A stretch of 64,000 nucleotides of DNA, from positions 10,591,311 to 10,655,310 of the forward strand of contig NC_080059.1 of assembly GCF_026212465.1 (NCBI RefSeq), in the 5' to 3' direction. The position numbers were made by a program, and so were the translations under genes. The notes under the pieces are model-generated. The model was not told the DNA's origin and ran no database searches. It saw only the letters and a program-made list of their open reading frames with translations. Origin of the DNA: Amaranthus tricolor. Lineage: Eukaryota; Streptophyta; Magnoliopsida; Caryophyllales; Amaranthaceae. Shown here one piece after another: positions 1 to 10,839 of this stretch. Position 1 is the stretch's first letter; each line of letters starts with the position of its first letter.

Positions 1-178
1 AGAGACATCAGGAAAGCAAGGAAGGAGGAAAGAAAATGAGGTTTGTTTGAGAAGACGGTGAATAGTTGTATTTTAAGGGCACAAATCTGATTTTGTCAAT
101 TATATTAAAAAAATTTTTGGGATGATGAAAAAAAACTAAAATAAAATTATACTCCTAGTTGGGAAAAGAAAAAAAATA

Positions 179-460
179 CTCCCTCCGTTCTTTTTTGATC
201 TTCCATATTACTATAACGGGTAGTTTCAAAATTTCTCCACTTTAGAATACTTTTTATTTTTAAAAAGTTTTTATCCCACTTTTACCCCTTAAAACCCCTT
301 TTTTTTAATGTACCCCTTTTCTTTTATTTATGATTATTTTCTCTCTCATACTTTCAATACAATTATTACTTCACACTACTATTTAATTAAAATAATACCC
401 ACTACAACCTTCCAATACAATCATTACCCAAAGTGAAAGATCAAAAAAATACGGAGGGAG
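179..460. mobile_element. Stowaway-type MITE, copy 1
   Basis: The left end reads CTCCCTCCGTTCTTTTTTGA. The right end is its imperfect inverse, ending ACGGAGGGAG, and both ends are flanked by TA (177-178 and 461-462). The 282-bp size, CTCCCTCCGT terminus and TA duplication are the Stowaway (Tc1/mariner-derived) pattern. It has no coding capacity. Related copies lie at 1293-1659 and 46301-46670. Confidence 0.85.
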
Positions 461-1068
461 TACTACACAACTAAAGGAGGTATATATTTTAGAGGCTCAA
501 ATCTCAATTATTTATTTCGTTATCTTAGCTTTTAATTATCTATTTCACTTAAAATATTTATTTTAAATCATAATCACAATTTTATTTTAATATTTATTTA
601 AAATTTTCAATTCTAAAAAAAAAAATCTCAAATGTTACACTTATCACTTACTTTAATTCGTATCTATATATCTTTTCTTAATTTCTCTTACAATCGTATT
701 AACAATTTAATTGTACTCATTATCTTCATAATCTTTGTGCAATTGTGGGGATGGTTACAAGGGTAAAGAGGGAGTATAGTAGTATAACAATATAAATAAA
801 ATCTTGTGTAAGACGGTCTTTTGTTAAACGATATCTATACATAAGCTAAAGAACTCAACTAATACAATAATCAATATATAGATTTCTTATTTTGAGGTCG
901 TATTATTAAGAGACTTTCTCTCACACGATAGCTCAAATAATATACTTTCTTCGTTTTACTATACTTACTACATTTGACTTTTTACGCAATTAAATGTGTA
1001 ATTTTAATCATTTATATATTGAATTATACTATCTAAAAATTTCTAAAAACTCTCTCTTCGGTCTCCAA

Positions 1069-1766
1069 CCGATTACTTTGCATCTTTCATCACTATTACG
1101 TATTTACGTGGGCCTCACTTGAGGACTTCCTAATATTCTAATATTCAAATTTAAAAAATTATAAAAAATGCAATTAAGTATGTGAAAAAAAGATGATTTA
1201 AATAAGATTTCACTTGATTATATTTTTTTTATATATTATCCGCAATATATAAAATAAACTTAAACAATAAATAATAATATCAAAAATCGTTACTCCCTCC
1301 GTTCTTTTTTTATCTTCCACAAAACTATAACGGGTAGTTTCAAAAGTTCTTTCATTTTAGAATACTTTCTATTTTTAGAAAGTTTTTATCTCACTTTTAC
1401 CCCTTAAAACTCCTCATTTTCTTTTAATGTACCCTTTTTCTTTTATTTATAATTATTTTCTCTCTTATACTTCTAATGCAATCATTACTTCACACTACTA
1501 TTTAATTAAAATAATACTCACTACAACCTCATACTTTCAATACAATCATTACTTCACACTACTATTTAATTAAAATAATATCCACTACAATCCAAAAATT
1601 TAATCTTCTTAATATGTGTTAAAAACCCAAAATGGAATATCAAAAAAGAACTGAGGAAGTATGTAGTAAGTATTTCAAAATAGATTGAAGACTTCGTAAT
1701 ATTGTAATTCTAATTTCCAACAACTCTCGTCTCCAGTCTCGATCCGATTACTTTGCATCTTTCATC
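1069..1766. repeat. Duplicated 23-bp promoter-proximal block around a MITE
   Basis: An identical 23-bp block beginning CCGATTACTTTGC occurs at 1069-1091 and 1744-1766. Similar flanks extend on both sides: each is preceded by a 'GTCTCCA..' stretch and followed by ATTACG/ACGTGG-like sequence. Copy 2 ends about 130 bp before the ATG of the AIG2-like gene. The Stowaway element at 1293-1659 lies between the copies. This looks like a local duplication of promoter DNA later separated by the MITE. Confidence 0.7.
1293..1659. mobile_element. Stowaway-type MITE, copy 2, with internal duplication
   Basis: It starts CTCCCTCCGTTC after TA at 1291-1292. It ends in the inverse, slightly decayed (GAACTGAGGAAG), followed by TA. 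The interior matches copy 1 at 179-460. A roughly 66-bp stretch containing CATTACTTCACACTACTATT is present twice in tandem, whereas copy 1 has it once. It lies within 250 bp upstream of the AIG2-like ATG, so it may be part of the promoter. Confidence 0.8.
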
Positions 1767-1897
1767 CTATTACGTGGCTAGTGGAATCTTTGAATCACTT
1801 GGCTACTTTTTAATTCAAAACTAAAACGAGGATTAACGCAATTCCCTTGTTGTAAACAAACTCCATTGTAGACACCTTAAACCTTACTCACACAGAA

Positions 1898-4800
1898 ATG
1901 GCGATGAGTGCTGGTGCCGCTGGGTTTTCACAAGGAAACCATAACGTATTCGTTTATGGCAGTCTTTTATCTGATGAAGTCGTTCATGTTTTACTCAATC
2001 GAGTTCCTGCTTCGTCTCCTGCTATCCTTCCTCACTAGTTCGTTTCTCCTCTCTCTACCCCTTTATTCTATTATTCCATTTTTTTTATTTCTTAAATTGC
2101 TTTTATTCTTTTTTTTGTGCAATCATTTGTTTCTCGTTTTAATTTTGATGATCTCAACATCAAATTGATGTATTTGCTATATCTGTTTCTCTGATCAGAT
2201 GAATGTTTCTTAATTGTGAACAACCCACTTCGGGTTTTCTGGGGATTCTAGCATTTTTTAAGTAGTTGTTATACACGTTTTGTTTTGTTTTGTTTTGTTT
2301 TGTTTTGTTTTTCTATCTAATGTTTGATTTAGAATAACTATTTGGCAGAATTGAGTATTACAATAATGTTTATTACAATTGTGTTACAAGGTGATAATCT
2401 ACACTATTTGTAATTTCTTTGTTGATGGCCTTGGACTCTTCTAATCACCAAAGAAACAATGAAGATGTGATTGTGACAATGAATTCTAGTCACTCGGAAA
2501 CTTATATTTGTAGAAGGCGTTAATGAACTTTTCTATTGTGATACTTCTCTAGATTGATGATGAAATTCACAATGAGATACAATCTACACAATAATTTTTT
2601 AGCACAAAGGAGATTGCTATAGTAATGACAAGTATTGTAATGGATAATAACTTTGATGATATTGAAAGCTAATTAGAGGAGTTCTTAAGAAGAAATCAGA
2701 AAAGATTAGAGAATGGGATGGAATCTTCCTAGCATACTCTCTCTATTTATAGACAGGAGTATCAACCGATGCCTTACTATGAAACCATGGATTGATTCAC
2801 CAAAGGCTCATTAATGAATCAATATGTTGTCTCATCACAATTAACTTCTAATCAGAAGTTAATCATCCATTAGCGATTTTTGGAATCAACCAACACTGTC
2901 TAATAAACTTAACAAAACCAGCAGCAGGTGACGAGTCGCCAGAAAAGCCAACTCGGCTTTGGGTTCCGTCCCAAAATTTCACTTTAGAATTAAGTGACGA
3001 CTCGTCGCCTATGGAAGCGATGAGTCGGCGTTTTCTTCCCTCTCCATTCCGCGATTTTACTTTTAAGGCATATTTTTGGACTTGCTATTTATAGCATATT
3101 TGTCCCACTACTATTTTAAGTAGTATATATAATCTAGCTCTATATACTCTAAATGTTTAACAATCCTCCCCTATTTAGAGTATAATCGGACCTACTTGTT
3201 TTACAAATTAAGTAAATAATCCAAGTTTCATGCATCAACGCTAATGTCCCTACAGATTGAATTAATGCCTAGTATAAAACACTTCACAAGCAATCAAACT
3301 AGTATGATGTCCCTACGGATTGAATCAACTAGCCCATCCAACCACTGGAAGGTTAAATACACATAAAACCAATTACACATAGTCATTTACCTGGACACAT
3401 TATATAGGGCCGTGTCATCTATTCATAAGTTTATCATAGTTGGTATGCCAATCTTTACTACTTGAATTGCACAAAACTTCAAACTTACATAGGTAGGTTC
3501 TCATTACGTAAAACATATCCCTGTGACTGGATATCAGCAAGAGCTCTTCAACCCTTGATCTTGAGAATCTTATTAGACGACTACCTTGTCATCACGATCC
3601 AAGCAACTATGCGTCATTCATCCTTGTTGCTTTCAAAGTTTAAAAGGATTTTTACCACAAGACACAATGCTACTTGTGTGTGAATTGGACTTTCCTTTTA
3701 ACTTTACTGACATGCGATTTCAATTGACGCATGTTCAATTGAATTCTTACCCATGGTCTTTGTAAAAAAATCGGCCAAAATGAACTTAGTGCTCACATAG
3801 TCTAGAGTTATGACCCCATGCGTGATAAGATCTTGCACTAGACTATGCTTAAGACAATATGATGAGACTTATCATTGTACACTTGACTATAAGCTTTACT
3901 CAAAGCCGTTGTGCAATCCGTATGGCAATGTGATATTGGCTTTGGCAACAAATCGCACCTCCCCCCATAAACTATCAAGCATAGCATCCAACAGCATTGC
4001 AAATCAACTTAAGTAGTAGTGCTCCTTCATAGATTTCAGCATATGCAGACTTCAGCAGCATCACCAAGTGGCAATCATCAGCAGCAACAGCAAGTGGCTT
4101 TACATTAAGACATTAGTATTCTGCTTTCAAGGGACATGTGTCACTATTATTGAACACGTTTTGTCTTAGTTTATTAGAATAGCCGAATAAAGTCTTAGAG
4201 TTTGTTAGTTGTTGTAATCGTTTTCTGTTAGAGGTGTAACAACTTGTGTTTCATCTCTATATATATGTGTTGTAAACAATTCTAACATGTATGAAATAAT
4301 AAGAAAAGCTTTACCTTGGTCTGTTGCCTTTTGTTTCCGTCTTTAATCAAAAAATTAACATAGTATCCACCATGAAGCTCAATCAAGATTCATCAGCCAT
4401 TTTGTGATTTCCTTTTCTGAAATTAAGACCAAGAAACATAGAACAACTGTAATTCTTACCCTTCTGTGCTTTCTTTCTTTCTTTCTATATCCTTCAAGAT
4501 TTATCTACATTATTGAAAATTACACAGAAGAAAAGCATGGTCAATCAAAATCACAATTCACAAAATACAGCCACCACATAGACCTAACCTCCAATCCAGC
4601 ATCTATTTATTTTTTTCACCCAGCAGACAGCAACCAAGAACTTGTGAACGTCGTTTTTTCAGGGTGAGGCTTTGCTAATTGGAAGAGGGTCATGATAATA
4701 GCCTTACCCGGGAAGAATAAACTAGGCTTTGTAGATGGTACTTTAGCAAGACCAACTAAATTCAGCAGCCAAGGCATGGGATAGAGTGGATAATATGGTC

Positions 4801-7800
4801 ATGGGGTGGATCATTGATGTTCTAGAAAACTCTATAGCCAATAGCATCCTTTCATACAAAACATCAAAGGACATATGGGATGAACTTGGAAAAAGGTATG
4901 GACAAAGTTCCAATGCACAAATGTTATCTTTGCCAGAACAGTTAAATGCACTAACCCAAACACTAGACATGAGTGTTTCAGAGTTTAATTACAAAAATCA
5001 AGATCCTTTAGGATGCGTTTGATGGGTTGAATCCTATGCCTACTTGCACTTGTGCAGCAACATCGACATGTACATGTGATGTTTTATAAAATGCAACAAA
5101 ATTGTAAAGTTATAGATTTCTTGATGAAGCTTGACAAGAAATTCAAGCAGGTTAGGAGCAACATGCTCATGATGCCTGACTTGCCCACTACTGCTGCACA
5201 GACCTACAGGATCCCTCCATTGAAGTAGATGCGAAGCTGGAAGAAATAGGCGAAGAGAGGTGCTAATTATTTAGGTTTTATGTTTTCCTTCCCTTGCTTT
5301 TGATACCGTGACAGAATTGAGGCAATGTTGTGTTTTTCTCATTGATTCACGCACATTATATACAAAAGTATTAATCTAAAATAAGGAAACTGTTCATACA
5401 ATTGGAAATTATACTTTGTTGGACATTTAGAGTATATAAGACCTATATAATGTATACTACATACTAAGTATAGTAGTGGGAAAATATGCAATAAATAGCA
5501 AGTCCAAAAATATGCCTTGAAAAGGAAATTGCAAAATACAGTTAGCAAGAAGCGATGACTCGTCGCCCCCATAAGCGACGAGTAATCGCTTGATTTCTGT
5601 TGTGCAAATTTGGGACATAACCCAAAGCTGAGTTGGCTTTTCTGGCTACGACTTGCCGCCTGCTGCTGTTTAGTTTTTTTGCAGTTTTGTTCGTCTATTT
5701 GGTTAGTGTTGCTTGACTTCAATCATCACTAATGGGTTATTAACTTCTATTTAGAGGTTAATTCTGAATGAAACATTTAGCATGTTTCATTATTAGCTTT
5801 GGTGTATCAAGATCTTGGTTCATAGGCTTTATTTGATGAAATACACTTGTTTCGTAAGGAGGCATTGGTTGGTATTCCTCCTATAAATAAAGGGAGTATG
5901 CAAGGGACATTTTATCCCATAATCTCAAATCAAAATTTTGAATTCTCTTTGAACATTTCTCTTGTTCTTACTTCTTCTATACATGAGATTATAATTGAGA
6001 GAGTAATTAACTTTTATTATAATCAAAGTTCATAATTTATTACAACACTTGTCTTTATGCTTGCAATATTCTTTGTGTTAGAATATTGTTGTGTAGGTTG
6101 TATCTCATTGTGAAATTTATTATCATCCCAAGTACCCTTGTGGGAGAAATATCAGAATAGGAAAGTGCACTCACGCCTCCTAAAAATATCAAGTTTCCGA
6201 ATGACTTGAACTCGTTGTCGCAAACAAATCTTCATTGTGTTCTTTTGGTGATTAGAAGAGCTCCAAGGCCAACTTCAAGGAACTACAAGTAGTGTAGAAT
6301 TCATTCTTGTAACACATTTGTAATACATATTATTTGCAATATACTTTGACCATACGTTTTATGGTCTAACACTAATTTATGTTTAAAAATGCCTTGTTAC
6401 TAAAGATTTATATTTTTTCGTTTGGGATTATAATTAACTTATTTAAATGACTCACTATATGGGTGTATCTGTTATTTACCTAAAGCTACAAATATGTTTG
6501 CTAACAAGGGTATGGAACAACCCTTTTGTTATAACTAACGATGATAGTTTGCATACATGCATTGGCGGATTTTTGTATAGGCTCAAAGGAGCTCAGCCCT
6601 CTAAAAATTTTGGATCATTATACAAACCATAATGTTATATTATTGTTACACCAAAAAAGACTTGACTTAATTGTTAAGAATATAACTTTTGAAATAGAGG
6701 TCGTAGGTTTGTATCTTTGCCCCTTTTTTTTCGTATAACATTGGCCCTCTAACTTACTGGCGAAGATCTGCCATACATCGATTCTCAAACTCAATTGGCA
6801 GCTCCTTGATGACATTGGGTAATGAATGTCTTTATTGATGCATATTTTGTTCTAGACTTATGAGAAAAAATGTGTCTTCTTTGTGTAGCCAAAGATTTAG
6901 CATTAAAGGTTGTGTTTACCCTGCAATTCTGCCTTTTGAGAACAGCAAAGTGCTCGGGCGGGTAAGCTTAAATCATGTTTTTTTATCTTTTAGAAATGTT
7001 GCTTGATTGTAGTTTTTTTTTTATTTTTTTTAATTTTTTTATAACAAATGCTTATATATAGAAGACTTTGGCTCTTGTTTGGAACTTGGTAATACTCGAA
7101 ATGGTATTCCTCTATTTTTTTTGGTTTCATACGTACTACTTTTGGATTACCATTTACCTGGACATAAATCTGCTAATTGTTGACAAAAAGACGCTTTTTG
7201 TTTGTAAGAAAGAAACAATTTTGAATCTTTTAAGGTTTTTGATTTCACATTCATATTGGTTAGCTACAAAAATGTGTATCGAGTATGTGAAATCAATAAA
7301 TTACATGGTGTTGTGATTGTGCCATCACGACGTAATTGAAGAACTTGATGAATAAGAGTCCATTTTGAAAATAAGGATTGGGGATTATTTTGTTGGTTTA
7401 GACAAACCCACTTTTAGAAACATCTATTATTGAATTATATGTGCCCATAGTAAATTTAGCTCATCGTTTTCTATCCAAGATTTCAGAAATTAAATGTTAT
7501 TATGCTTGCAAATTTGTCTGATATGCTAGTACATTTTTCCTCAGTTGATTGTTTTCTTACAGGTTTTGACAGGAGTCACTAATCTTGAGTTGGATATACT
7601 GGATGATTTTGAAGATGATGAGTATGTGAGAGATTCAGTAGAAGTCACTCTTGTGGTAAATTCCACGATTCATTTTCTAATGTATTTGTAAGCTTTAAAA
7701 TGCTTCTTCGAGTGGGTCAAAACTAACATGAGTCACATATAATATACATTTCTCCAATGCGTTCATGAAGAGAAACTTACCTGCAAGCCTAAACTTGTTT

Positions 7801-10800
7801 TTATTTAACAATATCAATCCTCAGTTTCATATTGGACTAGAGATCAAAAATATATTACCACATACCTTTCAACTTGTTTATCCTAATTAAATGCTTTTCA
7901 CTTTCCAAAAAGACTTATTTTCCAAAAATAAATTACTCTCATCGTTCCTTAATGAAGTTTCCACAAGGAACGTTCATGAGAATCAAGAAAAATATAATCT
8001 TTTAGGTATTTGATTTATTATATTATTGAATAATAAATTTGATGGAGAAAAAGTGTCGACCATAAACATTAAAAAAAATATTAAAAGAAAATTAGTGAAA
8101 AAAATATAAGACCACAACTAATAAAATAATGTTTTTATAAAGATAGTGGAAAACATGTAGGGACCATAAGGAATATAAAAATTTTAAAATGAAGTTAGCA
8201 GAAGATATGTGGGAACCATAATCATTCTTAAAATATTAAAATGAGGATGAATAAGGTTATTTTTGTCCAAAATTTGTGATATAAATAGAAATATTCTTTA
8301 TGGGAACAACAAATGGAACACCCCAAAATAACAAATGGGAACTTCTTTAAGGAATGGTGGGAGTATTTTACGGTATATGCAAGATATTAATACCCTATTT
8401 AAGTGCTAGAAATTTTTCGTAAGTAGGGTATTAATACCCTATTTAACTTAAGTACATGAATTTTTTTTTTCTATTTTATTTTGTATTTTAACATGATATA
8501 AATTTTAAAGGGCCCTAAATTACTAGTTTTCCTAGGGCCCCAAAATATTTAGGACCGGGCGTGCTCCAAACCCCCAATTTATATAATGTTTTGGCTAAGT
8601 TGACGAGTTTTGACCTACTTGATAAAAGTCTTCGTGTACTTCTTCCGTCCTTTTTTTATTTGCAACATTTCTCCCAAATAGTTTTCACAATTTTGTAAGA
8701 AATGTTGTTAGCAAGCAAAGACAAGATTCTTATATGAAGAACTGAGTTTGTATTGATATGCCCTGTGTGTGACAAGATAGTTCAACATTTGTGTTGATAA
8801 TCCCTATGTGTGATAAAACAGTCTCACGTGTGAGTTGTGACTCCATGGATTTGTTTGCTTGTCCTTAGTTTTTGAGACATGATAAGATGAATGCTTGTTT
8901 GTAGGATGACTCGGAGAAAATGCAGGCATATACTTATGTGTGGGATAATAAGGATGATCCATACTTGTGTGGAGATTGGGATTTTGAGGTACCATTACCC
9001 TTTTTTTCATTTGAGATTTCTGTTTAAATGATCTATATTGTAGACTTGTTGTGTTTCTGCATATTTAATTACCTATCCCCACATTTTTTTTTTTCTTCCT
9101 GTCATTTTTGCCTTTATGTTTTTCTTTTCAAGGGAAATGGTGTTGAGGCTTGGTTGTAACTTGTATCCTTACCTGTTAGTGAGATTTAAACGTTGTTGTA
9201 AGATTCTGGAGGCCATTGCTGAACTGTATTGTATGATTTGATCTACTCCAGAGTTATGCTTTTAGGGTCTAGGAATTTGTGTCTATTTTGATAGAATAGC
9301 ACACTGCAAAATATCATCCACCTAATCGTATTGCGACTGTATTATAAAGGTTTTTAAGCTCATTGCAATTGAAATATTGGCCAAGACAACGCAAGACCAT
9401 CTGCATTGACCACCAAAGCAGTTGCACATCCATTACCGCGTCCATAGCTGAAACCATATTTTCTTTACTAGCGTCTCTGGGGAACTTGTGTAGATTGATT
9501 TACACATGTTGCAGAATGTGGTATATTTCTTGCTGGAGAGTAGGTCTCCAAACATGAAAAGATTTGGGCAACTATGATGCTTTATTCCCCTCACTTTACG
9601 CGACTATTTCTTTTTTTACCGTTTCTTTTATTTTAAGATGCAAAACTTCCGTTGAGATCAGCAAAGTTACTTCACCAATTTCTCTAATTGTCCATTAATT
9701 CATGGGCAGCAATCGTTTTCCTGTCAATATGAGTAGAGGTCTAATTATATTGTACTGTGTTTTGGGTAAGAGTGCTATAAACATATTCTTATGTATGCCT
9801 AGATACAATAAAACTGTGGTCTACCTTGTTCTTTGATATATGCTTCTTTTGTCATATTATAAGTATAACAGCTTATGCCTTTTCCTCCGATTTGAGAATC
9901 GATATCTGTAAAATGATCAAAAATGATCTTCCGATCCCTTTTAGTGCGCTGCCTTTAACCAATGAAGCTCTTACATTATATGGTCATAAGTTCCAATATA
10001 AAGAACCGGAGAAAGTTGTTGGACATCGACTTTGAATCTTATAACATCCACTGGTTAGATTAGACATAAAAATTTGATATAGTTTTGCAGATATAAATGG
10101 AAACACAATTGGGAATGTGTGCTTAATAATCAATGATGCTATGCTATTAGAGTTTGTTTGGGTTTCGTTGGTTGAATTAATCCAATAGGATTCGACTTAA
10201 GTTTTGATGCTTATTATGAAATAGTTTCTCGGAAAAGAATGGCGTTTCTACCCTAATTGATTACTCCCACACGCAAACTTGACGAGGGTACACATGTGAG
10301 GGGGTGATGGGATATTTTATCCCACATCGATGAATTAAAGATTGTGTGCACACTTTATAAGTCATTGGAGCCCTTCCTCCCATTACCTTATGGTGTTGGG
10401 ATTGTATCCCCTTAGCTTATAGAATGTGTACACCTTGTATTTTCCTGATCATATGCTGATATTGACAATCAGCCCAGCTAAATTTAACACAAATTGGTAA
10501 GGTTCCTTTATCCTTCTGTCTGCGTGAGGAATATTAACAAATTGTAAGTGAATATTTTCAGTATGCAAACTCATTGAAATTTGAAGAAAACATCAATCAA
10601 GAAAGCTAAAAAGTTGTTGCTTTTGTTTGTTTATTCACAAAGATGTCTTCTTAACTGATGTACTCCTGTTTTTTGTTCCCTTTGGACATTCCTAGAAATG
10701 GAGAGCTGCTCATATGAATGACTTTATTGAGATGACTAAAGAATACGTGGAAGAACTCGAGCAACCTGAATCCAAGTCAAGGGTGGAGACGTATAATTCC

Positions 10801-10839
10801 TTTTACCGATCCAGCGACGACAAGTCAACCAGTGCCTGA
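1898..10839 (+). CDS. AIG2-like protein (gamma-glutamylcyclotransferase fold)
   Basis: Five exons by GT-AG reading: 1898-2037, 6889-6961, 7563-7655, 8905-8988 and 10696-10839, giving 177 aa. The first ATG after the CACACAGAA leader is used. The protein opens MAMSAGAAGF and then has the family's substrate-loop motif VFVYGSLLSDEVV (about residues 19-31). Next come YQRFSIKGCVYPAILP and LDILDDFEDDEYVRDSVEV, where the acidic run carries the family's general-base glutamate. The C-terminal part has CGDWDFEKWRAAHMNDFI. Length and order match plant AIG2-like proteins (AIG2 was named from an avirulence-induced Arabidopsis gene). The fold is shared with gamma-glutamylcyclotransferases and gamma-glutamylamine cyclotransferases, and the substrate cannot be read from sequence. 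No signal peptide is visible, so it is probably cytosolic. Intron 1 is 4.85 kb because of retrotransposon insertions. Confidence 0.93.
2277..2312. repeat. (TTTTG)n microsatellite
   Basis: About seven uninterrupted TTTTG units lie in intron 1 of the AIG2-like gene, just upstream of the inverted LTR region. Confidence 0.9.
2343..3162 (-). mobile_element. LTR of a Copia-type element, minus orientation (inverted-repeat arm 1)
   Basis: The reverse complement of this block aligns along most of its length with 5417-6352. Shared stretches include TTTAGAGTATATA near the start, TAGCAAGTCCAAAAATATGCC, GAGTTGGCTTTTCTGG, a TATAAATA-containing segment and GGTGATTAGAAGAG near the end. It has TG...CA termini. 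Directly inside it (3163-3175) is the inverse of a purine tract (AGGGGAGGAT). This makes it the 3' LTR of an element running on the minus strand. I see no clear target duplication. It sits inside intron 1 of the AIG2-like gene. Confidence 0.75.
3163..4015 (-). pseudogene. Copia polyprotein 3' end (RNase H tail), degenerate
   Basis: On the minus strand, about 3990 to 3720, the translation resembles the end of a Copia RNase H region: SHHI followed by LKHSLVQDLITHGVITLDYV and then LADFFTKTMGK. This corresponds to the usual Copia tail where a HI..R-H-x-VR-x-L segment precedes D-x-L/FTK. Frameshifts separate these pieces. From there to the LTR at 3162 the DNA is non-coding and ends in the polypurine tract. 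Upstream reverse transcriptase and integrase are absent, so only the last part of the element remains. Confidence 0.65.
4130..4359 (+). mobile_element. Partial LTR plus primer-site-like sequence of a second Copia fragment
   Basis: This stretch has a TATATATATG box, an AATAATAAGAAA polyadenylation-like segment and a TAACA end. It is followed by TAGTATCCACC and an ATG, which is the arrangement of an LTR end, a degenerate tRNA-Met primer site and gag. The left boundary is uncertain and no partner LTR was found. It is a plus-strand element unlike the minus-strand one beside it. Confidence 0.4.
4370..5210 (+). pseudogene. Copia gag fragment (Copia-like N-terminal plus UBN2-type gag)
   Basis: Reading across frameshifts gives NPASIYFFHPADSNQELVNV, then NWKRVMIIALPGKNKLGFVD, then MGWIIDVLENSIANSILSY and KDIWDELGKRYGQSSNAQM. 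A last piece reads FLMKLDKKFKQVRSNMLMM. These are the ordered landmarks of plant Copia gag proteins. At least three frameshifts or stops interrupt it. The zinc knuckle, protease and pol are missing, so this is a dead 5' fragment. Confidence 0.75.
5417..6352 (+). mobile_element. LTR of the same Copia family, plus orientation (inverted-repeat arm 2)
   Basis: It begins TGTTGGACATTTAGAGTATA and ends near TTGACCA. It is the inverted partner of 2343-3162. No purine tract precedes it and no primer site follows it, so it looks like a solo or truncated LTR and not the partner LTR of the minus element. With arm 1 it forms an imperfect palindrome with about 0.8-0.9 kb arms and a 2.25-kb spacer inside intron 1 of the AIG2-like gene. 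Confidence 0.75.
7936..8363. mobile_element. Stowaway-like MITE in AIG2-like intron 3
   Basis: The left end is CTCTCATCGTTCCTTAATGA and the right end is the inverse, CTTTAAGGAATGGTGGGAG. TA flanks both ends. The 428-bp interior is AT-rich and non-coding. It lies between exons 3 and 4 of the AIG2-like gene. Confidence 0.7.
10236..10490 (+). repeat. Dispersed repeat R1, copy 1
   Basis: About 255 bp matches 18277-18536 closely. Shared segments are TTTCTACCCTAATTGATTAC, CACATGTGAGGGGG, TTATCCCA, GTGTGCACACTTTATAAG, CCTTCCTCCC and a TTTAAC end. It is inside AIG2-like intron 4, while the other copy is inside the GDSL intron. It resembles an LTR or non-autonomous element fragment, family not identified. 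Confidence 0.75.

Noticed and set aside
3462..4016. Small plus-strand genes of about 70 aa between the inverted LTRs
   Set aside because: The minus strand reads as a Copia RNase H tail, so the plus-strand frames are shadows.
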